Shown piece after piece: positions 13,412 to 18,915 of a DNA stretch of 18,915 bases. The notes beneath the pieces are model-generated. The model did no database searches, was not told the origin of the DNA, and was given only the letters and a program-made list of their open reading frames with translations. Source of the DNA: Candidatus Kuenenia stuttgartensis (lineage in GTDB: Bacteria; Planctomycetota; UBA1135; UBA2386); contig CAMAUH010000015.1 in the NCBI GenBank assembly GCA_945861365.1, positions 1 to 18,915 on the forward strand. Direction: 5' to 3'. A program made the position numbers and the translations under genes. Each line of letters starts with the position of its first letter. The stretch's first letter is position 1.

Positions 13412-14431
13412 TCACTTGGCTTCTTCGCGCTTCTTCGCCCGCTCGACCGCCGCGACGACCATCGGGTGCGCCGGGTCGAGCACGATCACGCTGTAGGGGT
13501 GGTCAGCGTACTGGTTCTCGCGCTCTTCGATGCGGATCACGCCGCGATGACGGAGTTCGTTGACGAGCGCGCGGCGCTCGGGATGCACGAGGCCACTGAA
13601 GTGCTGGCTCATCGGCCCCTTCAGGAACGGCGACAGCCAGACCTCGGCGCTGCCGTGCCGGACCTGCGAACGCAGGATCAGGTCGATGCACTGGGCCAGG
13701 CGATCGCCGAGTTCGTGCTCGTGCGGCAACTCCTCGGCAGTGCGCCACGTGACCGGAATGTGGCCGACGATCGCCGCGCGCGGCCGCACCGTGCGATCGG
13801 CGGCGGGCTTGCCGTCGTCGGCATGGTGAACGACACCGTTGCTCGCCACGTCGGTCGCCGGAGCCGTCGGTGCGCCTTCGGCGGGACGCGCCGCCGGGGC
13901 GGCATCCTCGCTCGGCTTCACCGGCGTGCGCGCTTCGCTACCGATCAGGTCGAGGGCGTTCCAGAAGCGCTCGGCGCCAACCCGCATGCGCAGGTCACCG
14001 CTGGTGCTGTCGGGGATCGCGACGACACGCAGCTCGCGGTTCTCCTCGAGCACCTGACGCGCGATCGGGATGAAGTCGCGGTCGCCGCTGACGATGACGA
14101 TCGCGTCGATGTCCGGGCGTCGGTACAGCACGCGGCACACGTCGCACGCCAGCTGCACGTCCGCCGAGTTCTTGCCGCCGTGGCCGGTCAACACGTACTG
14201 CGGATCGAAGCCCATCAACGCGAGGTCGTGCGCGACCTCCATGCCCGGGTAGGTGTCGAACGCCGCATAGCTGCGGCCGAGCACCATCGGCGCCTTGTCG
14301 ACCTGCAGGCGCGCCTTCAGGTGGTCGAGGATCGCCAGACACAGCTCACGGATGCGCTGGCCGTTCAGCTCCTCGCGGTTCTTCAGCGACAGGAACAGGT
14401 TCTCGAAATCGACGAAGACGGCGGCGTGCAT
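13412..14431 (-). CDS. NYN-domain (LabA/DUF88-type, PIN-like) putative ribonuclease
   Basis: A 339-residue protein. Residues about 1-165 form a NYN domain: AAVFVDFENLF (Asp8, Asn11), GHGGKNSADVQLACDV (Asp91, Asp97) and VIVSGDRDFIPIA (Asp117, Asp119), the acidic cluster that binds Mg in PIN-like nucleases. A Pro/Ala-rich linker covers about 166-225. The C-terminal part (about 235-325) has winged-helix-like features, with LAQCIDLILRS, LVNELRHRGVIRIEE and YSVIVLD, and may be an OST-HTH-like RNA-binding domain; this is tentative. Bacterial relatives are mostly uncharacterised, and RNA cleavage in the cytoplasm is the usual proposal. The gene follows speA by 76 bp and precedes the outer-membrane protein gene by 26 bp. 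No Shine-Dalgarno site is visible at the ATG. Confidence 0.85.
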   Translation of the reverse strand: MHAAVFVDFENLFLSLKNREELNGQRIRELCLAILDHLKARLQVDKAPMVLGRSYAAFDTYPGMEVAHDLALMGFDPQYVLTGHGGKNSADVQLACDVCRVLYRRPDIDAIVIVSGDRDFIPIARQVLEENRELRVVAIPDSTSGDLRMRVGAERFWNALDLIGSEARTPVKPSEDAAPAARPAEGAPTAPATDVASNGVVHHADDGKPAADRTVRPRAAIVGHIPVTWRTAEELPHEHELGDRLAQCIDLILRSQVRHGSAEVWLSPFLKGPMSQHFSGLVHPERRALVNELRHRGVIRIEERENQYADHPYSVIVLDPAHPMVVAAVERAKKREEAK

Positions 14432-14470
14432 GCGACCAGAGTGGAGTGGGACGATCAGGGCATTCGGGCG

Positions 14471-14493
14471 CGCGCGGCCACCGGCGCCGCGCG
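14471..14493 (-). terminator. GC-rich hairpin downstream of speA, no T-run
   Basis: An 8-bp perfect inverted repeat (CGCGCGGC at 14471-14478 and GCCGCGCG at 14486-14493, 7-nt loop) begins 14 nt after the speA stop on the minus strand. It lacks a T-run, so it is at best a weak or factor-assisted stop, or a stabilising 3' end. It could also separate speA from the NYN gene. Confidence 0.3.
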
Positions 14494-14507
14494 GACATCG
14501 GCGACTC

Positions 14508-16526
<2,019 letters not shown>

Positions 16527-16749
16527 TTCGGGAGACTCCAAGACCGCGATCGCGCGTCGCGGCCACCACACCATGTGGCAAGCCGTGCGCCGGTTTCGCG
16601 AAGCGGGATTCAACACGACACCGCGCGAACATGGCAGACCCGGTGGCGGTCTTTTTTCGCCGCGAACCCGTGCGAAGCGCACGCGCGGCGCGATCGGGCG
16701 CGCATGCGGTCTGGTCGCGCATCGCCGCCACGCGTAAGGTGCGCGGCCC
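16527..16749. promoter_or_regulatory. Divergent intergenic region between speA and glyA
   Basis: This 223 bp region separates speA (minus) from glyA (plus) and should carry both promoters. The most visible element is a terminator-like hairpin (annotated separately). The glyA ribosome site, AAGGTG, lies about 8 nt before its GTG. I do not see the conserved core of a glycine riboswitch, and no clear sigma-70 boxes. Confidence 0.4.
16636..16657 (+). terminator. Intrinsic-terminator-like hairpin with T-run in the glyA leader
   Basis: AGACC (16636-16640) pairs with GGTCT (16648-16652) around a 7-nt loop, and the stem runs straight into T6 (16652-16657). It reads in the plus direction, 92 nt before the glyA start, so it could attenuate glyA or stop stray plus-strand transcripts. 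The stem is only 5 bp, so function is uncertain. Confidence 0.4.
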
Positions 16750-17994
16750 GTGAGCACCGCAGATTCGCCGTCGAGTCCTCTCCGCCAGAAAGACCCCGAG
16801 GTCGCTGCCTGGTTGCAGCGCGAAGACCGCCGCCAGAGCGGTTCCCTGACGCTGATCGCGTCCGAGAACCACTGCTCGGCCGCGGTGCGCGAGGCGAGCG
16901 GCAGCCGCATCACCGACAAGTACGCGGAGGGCTACCCGAACAAGCGCTACTACGGCGGCTGCGAAGTCGCCGATGGCGTCGAGGAACTGGCTCGCCAGCG
17001 CGCGATGCAACTGTTCGCCGGTGCCGAGGATGCCAACGTGCAACCGCACTCGGGCACGACCGCCAACCTGTCGGTGCTGATGGCGCTTGCCGGCCCCAAC
17101 GGCCGCATCGTCGGCATGGCGCTGAACGCCGGCGGGCACCTCAGCCACGGCCACGGCAAGAGCCACACCGGCATGATGTTCCAGGCCAAGCAGTACGGCG
17201 TCGACGGCCACGGCCGCATCGACCTCGACGAAGTGCGGCGCCTGGTGAAGGAGCACCAGCCGAAGGTGCTGATCGCCGGCGGCAGCAGCTACTGCCGCCA
17301 CATCGACTACGCGGCATTCGCGGCCATCGCGAAGGAAGCCGGCGCCCTGCTGTTCGCCGACATCGCGCATCCGGCCGGCCTGATGGCCGCCGGCGTGATC
17401 CCTGGGCCCATCGGCATCGCCGACGTGGTGACGACGACCACGCACAAGACGCTGCGCGGCCCGCGCGGCGGCATGATCCTGGCCAAGAAGGACGTCAGCA
17501 AGCTGATCAACAGCTCGGTGTTCCCGGGCTCACAGGGCGGCCCGCTGGTGCAGCAGATCGCCGCCAAGGCGGTCGCGTTCGGCGAAGCTCTGCGCCCCGA
17601 GTTCAAGGCCTACGCGCAGCAGGTGAAGACCAACGCCGCGTTCCTGGCCGAGCGCCTGCTCGCGTCCGGTCTCGACCTGGTCACCGGCGGCACCGACAAC
17701 CACATCGTGATGGTCGACCTGCGCAAGCTCGACGTCACCGGGCAGCAGGTCGAGGAACGCGCGCTCGCTGCCGGCCTCGCCGTGAACAAGAACGCGGTGC
17801 CCGGCGATCCGCGGCCGCCGATGGTCACGTCGGGCCTGCGCCTCGGCACCGCCGCGGTCACGACGCGCGGCTTCGGCCGCGACCAGATCGCGCAGGTCGC
17901 CGATGTCATCGTCGGGCTGGTGCGCGGCCAGGATCCGGAACGGTTCCGCGGCACGATCACGGCGCTGTGCGAAGCGTTCCCGCTGCCGCAGTGA
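16750..17994 (+). CDS. glyA: Serine hydroxymethyltransferase
   Basis: A PLP enzyme that interconverts serine and glycine with tetrahydrofolate, supplying one-carbon units in the cytoplasm. The 414-residue protein has the standard blocks: LTLIASEN, DKYAEGYPNKRYYGG, NVQPHSGTTANL, GGHLSHG, and FADIAHPAGLMAAG. The PLP-lysine motif is TTTTHKTLRGPRGG (Lys233), and INSSVFPGSQGGP follows. The GTG start has AAGGTG about 8 nt upstream. The GGSSYCRHIDY and DIAHPAGL versions of the motifs resemble the Bacteroidota/Planctomycetota branch of GlyA more than the proteobacterial one; this is an impression, not a tree. It is divergent from speA and followed 68 bp later by a membrane protein gene. Confidence 0.96.
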   Translation: MSTADSPSSPLRQKDPEVAAWLQREDRRQSGSLTLIASENHCSAAVREASGSRITDKYAEGYPNKRYYGGCEVADGVEELARQRAMQLFAGAEDANVQPHSGTTANLSVLMALAGPNGRIVGMALNAGGHLSHGHGKSHTGMMFQAKQYGVDGHGRIDLDEVRRLVKEHQPKVLIAGGSSYCRHIDYAAFAAIAKEAGALLFADIAHPAGLMAAGVIPGPIGIADVVTTTTHKTLRGPRGGMILAKKDVSKLINSSVFPGSQGGPLVQQIAAKAVAFGEALRPEFKAYAQQVKTNAAFLAERLLASGLDLVTGGTDNHIVMVDLRKLDVTGQQVEERALAAGLAVNKNAVPGDPRPPMVTSGLRLGTAAVTTRGFGRDQIAQVADVIVGLVRGQDPERFRGTITALCEAFPLPQ

Positions 17995-18017
17995 CGGGGA
18001 CCGCCCCTTGGCAGCCC

Positions 18018-18038
18018 GGCGAGCGTGACCCCCTCGCC
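18018..18038 (+). terminator. Short hairpin after glyA
   Basis: GGCGAG (18018-18023) and CTCGCC (18033-18038) form a 6-bp stem with a 9-nt loop in the gap after glyA. No T-run follows, so termination is only a possibility and glyA may read through into the next gene. Confidence 0.22.
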
Positions 18039-18062
18039 GTTCCGTGACACCCTGGAGCCCGC

Positions 18063-18680
18063 ATGCCGAGTCGCCCCTGGCTGCCCAACCGCACCCGCGC
18101 CAACGTCGCGATCGCGAGCATCGCGCTGTTCGCGGCCTCGAGCATCGCCGCTGCGATCGTCACCGGATTCACGCTCGCCCACTTTGGCGAGATCGAGGAC
18201 ACCGCCACGCTGGACAGCGTGTGGACCGTGGTGACGTTCACCAGCGTGGGAGCGTACGTCGCCTGCGGCATCACGTTCCTGTTCTGGTTCCGGCGCGCCT
18301 ATGGCAACGCCTATGCGACCGGCTTGCGCGGCGCCCACACGGTTGGCTGGGCGGTGGGTGCGTGGTTCGTGCCGTTTCTGAACCTGGTGCGGCCCGCCCA
18401 GATCGCCGGCGAGATGTGGCGGCACGCGGGCCCAGCGCGAGTCGGCGCGCCGGGCCTGATCGGTATCTGGTGGACGTCGTACCTGGTCCACCACTTCGCC
18501 GACAACATCGGCTCACGACTGATAGACGACGCCGACAGCGCGGCCCTTGGCCTGAAGTTCCTGCTCGCTTCCGACCTCGCCGCTCTGCTCGGACTGGGCC
18601 TGGCGTTCTTGATGGTGCAGCGGCTCACGGCGGCCCATGAGGGCATGCACCTCGGCGATCAGGCCGAGGTGTTCGCGTGA
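18063..18680 (+). CDS. DUF4328 family membrane protein
   Basis: A 205-residue protein with about four membrane helices (near residues 13-38, 53-76, 92-110 and 167-188). The central block FLFWFRRAYGNAYATGL, then VGWAVGAWFVPFLNLVRPAQ and IAGEMWRHA, is the signature of DUF4328: an Arg-Ala after the second helix and P-x-x-N-L-x-x-P after the third. The family has no known function. The ATG has GGAG 5 nt upstream. It lies 68 bp downstream of glyA on the same strand; co-transcription is possible, but no functional link is evident. Confidence 0.8.
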   Translation: MPSRPWLPNRTRANVAIASIALFAASSIAAAIVTGFTLAHFGEIEDTATLDSVWTVVTFTSVGAYVACGITFLFWFRRAYGNAYATGLRGAHTVGWAVGAWFVPFLNLVRPAQIAGEMWRHAGPARVGAPGLIGIWWTSYLVHHFADNIGSRLIDDADSAALGLKFLLASDLAALLGLGLAFLMVQRLTAAHEGMHLGDQAEVFA

Positions 18681-18811
18681 GCGCACGGAGCTCTCGCTGA
18701 CGCGCGAAGACCACCGACGGGTTGGCACCGCGCCGCCGACCTTCGGCGAGTTCTGCCGGATTTCCTGTCGGAAGTTCCAGGGTTGCGTCCCTCTATGGGG
18801 AGGTCACGCCT
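18681..18811. other. Short non-coding spacer before the Rpn-like gene
   Basis: I found no gene in this 131 bp. It ends with a good ribosome site, GGGGAGG (18797-18803), for the next gene. A promoter for that gene may lie here, but no clear boxes are seen. Confidence 0.4.
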
Positions 18812-18915
18812 TTGGGGAATCCGCACGACACGCTGTTCCACTTCACGTTCCAGCACGCGCTGCACACTGCCAGCTGGCTACAGACGCTGTTGCCCACAGC
18901 ACTCGGCCACCGCAT
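18812..18915 (+). CDS. Rpn / PD-(D/E)XK nuclease family (transposase-like) protein, N-terminal fragment
   Basis: The frame at the right edge begins (TTG start) MGNPHDTLFHFTFQH and continues ALHTASWLQTLLPTALGHR before the window ends. The N-P-H-D-x-L-F-x-x-x-F, then H-A-x-x-L-x-x-L-L-P, pattern is the characteristic start of the Rpn (recombination-promoting nuclease, PD-(D/E)XK, 'putative transposase') family. The start is supported by GGGGAGG at 18797-18803, 8 nt upstream, and by family alignment. The nuclease catalytic residues lie beyond the window. These proteins are DNA endonucleases in the cases studied and are often present in many copies per genome. With only 34 residues visible, the family call is good but not certain. 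Confidence 0.65.
   Translation, partial: MGNPHDTLFHFTFQHALHTASWLQTLLPTALGHR

Noticed and set aside
12228..13496. A 422-codon plus-strand open frame opposite the outer-membrane protein gene
   Set aside because: No signal peptide or family motif, while the minus-strand protein has a clear signal peptide and barrel-like strands.

Overview
The window is GC-rich (roughly 68-70% by eye) and densely coded on both strands. It comes from a Gram-negative bacterium: it carries lpxA, a probable beta-barrel outer-membrane protein, a lipoprotein with a lipobox, and an acyltransferase of the LpxL kind. The signal-peptide-bearing HExxH protein and the form of glyA remind me of Planctomycetota, but a myxobacterium-like or other high-GC diderm is also possible. 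This placement is weak inference. GTG and TTG starts are common, and Shine-Dalgarno sites are good at some genes and absent at others.

Left end (1-3264, all minus strand): a tightly coupled five-gene run, read right to left. It encodes an acyl carrier protein, a COG4648/ApeG-like membrane protein, a fused AMP-ligase-like/hotdog dehydratase protein, a family-2 glycosyltransferase, and the first 61 codons of an LpxL-type acyltransferase that leaves the window. The content and order match the accessory half of an aryl polyene (APE/xanthomonadin/flexirubin-type) cluster. The ligase half of the fusion looks catalytically dead.

3385-5134 (plus): a ThpR/LigT RNA 2',3'-cyclic phosphodiesterase, then a secreted gluzincin-like protein with HExxH plus a downstream glutamate. 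5145-7565 (minus): a PTS enzyme I homologue with the phospho-histidine but altered C-terminal active-site residues, followed by a membrane-anchored protein of unknown function.

7809-12140 (plus): lpxA (first step of lipid A synthesis), then two consecutive M16 (insulinase/MPP-fold) proteins, both exported and both without the HxxEH zinc motif. The second is a lipoprotein with a C-terminal LolA-like domain. The first M16 gene overlaps the lpxA tail and its start is unresolved.

12180-16526 (minus): speA (biosynthetic arginine decarboxylase), then a NYN/LabA-type PIN-fold nuclease-like protein, then a probable outer-membrane beta-barrel protein. Facing away from speA is glyA (serine hydroxymethyltransferase, 16750-17994, plus), with a small terminator-like hairpin in its leader. 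It is followed by a DUF4328 membrane protein and, at the right edge, the start of an Rpn/PD-(D/E)XK nuclease family gene.

Most of the window is housekeeping or envelope biology. I saw no tRNA, rRNA, CRISPR array, insertion sequence or complete mobile element. The parts most worth following up are the degenerate ligase-dehydratase fusion, the double zinc-less M16 pair and the atypical enzyme I.
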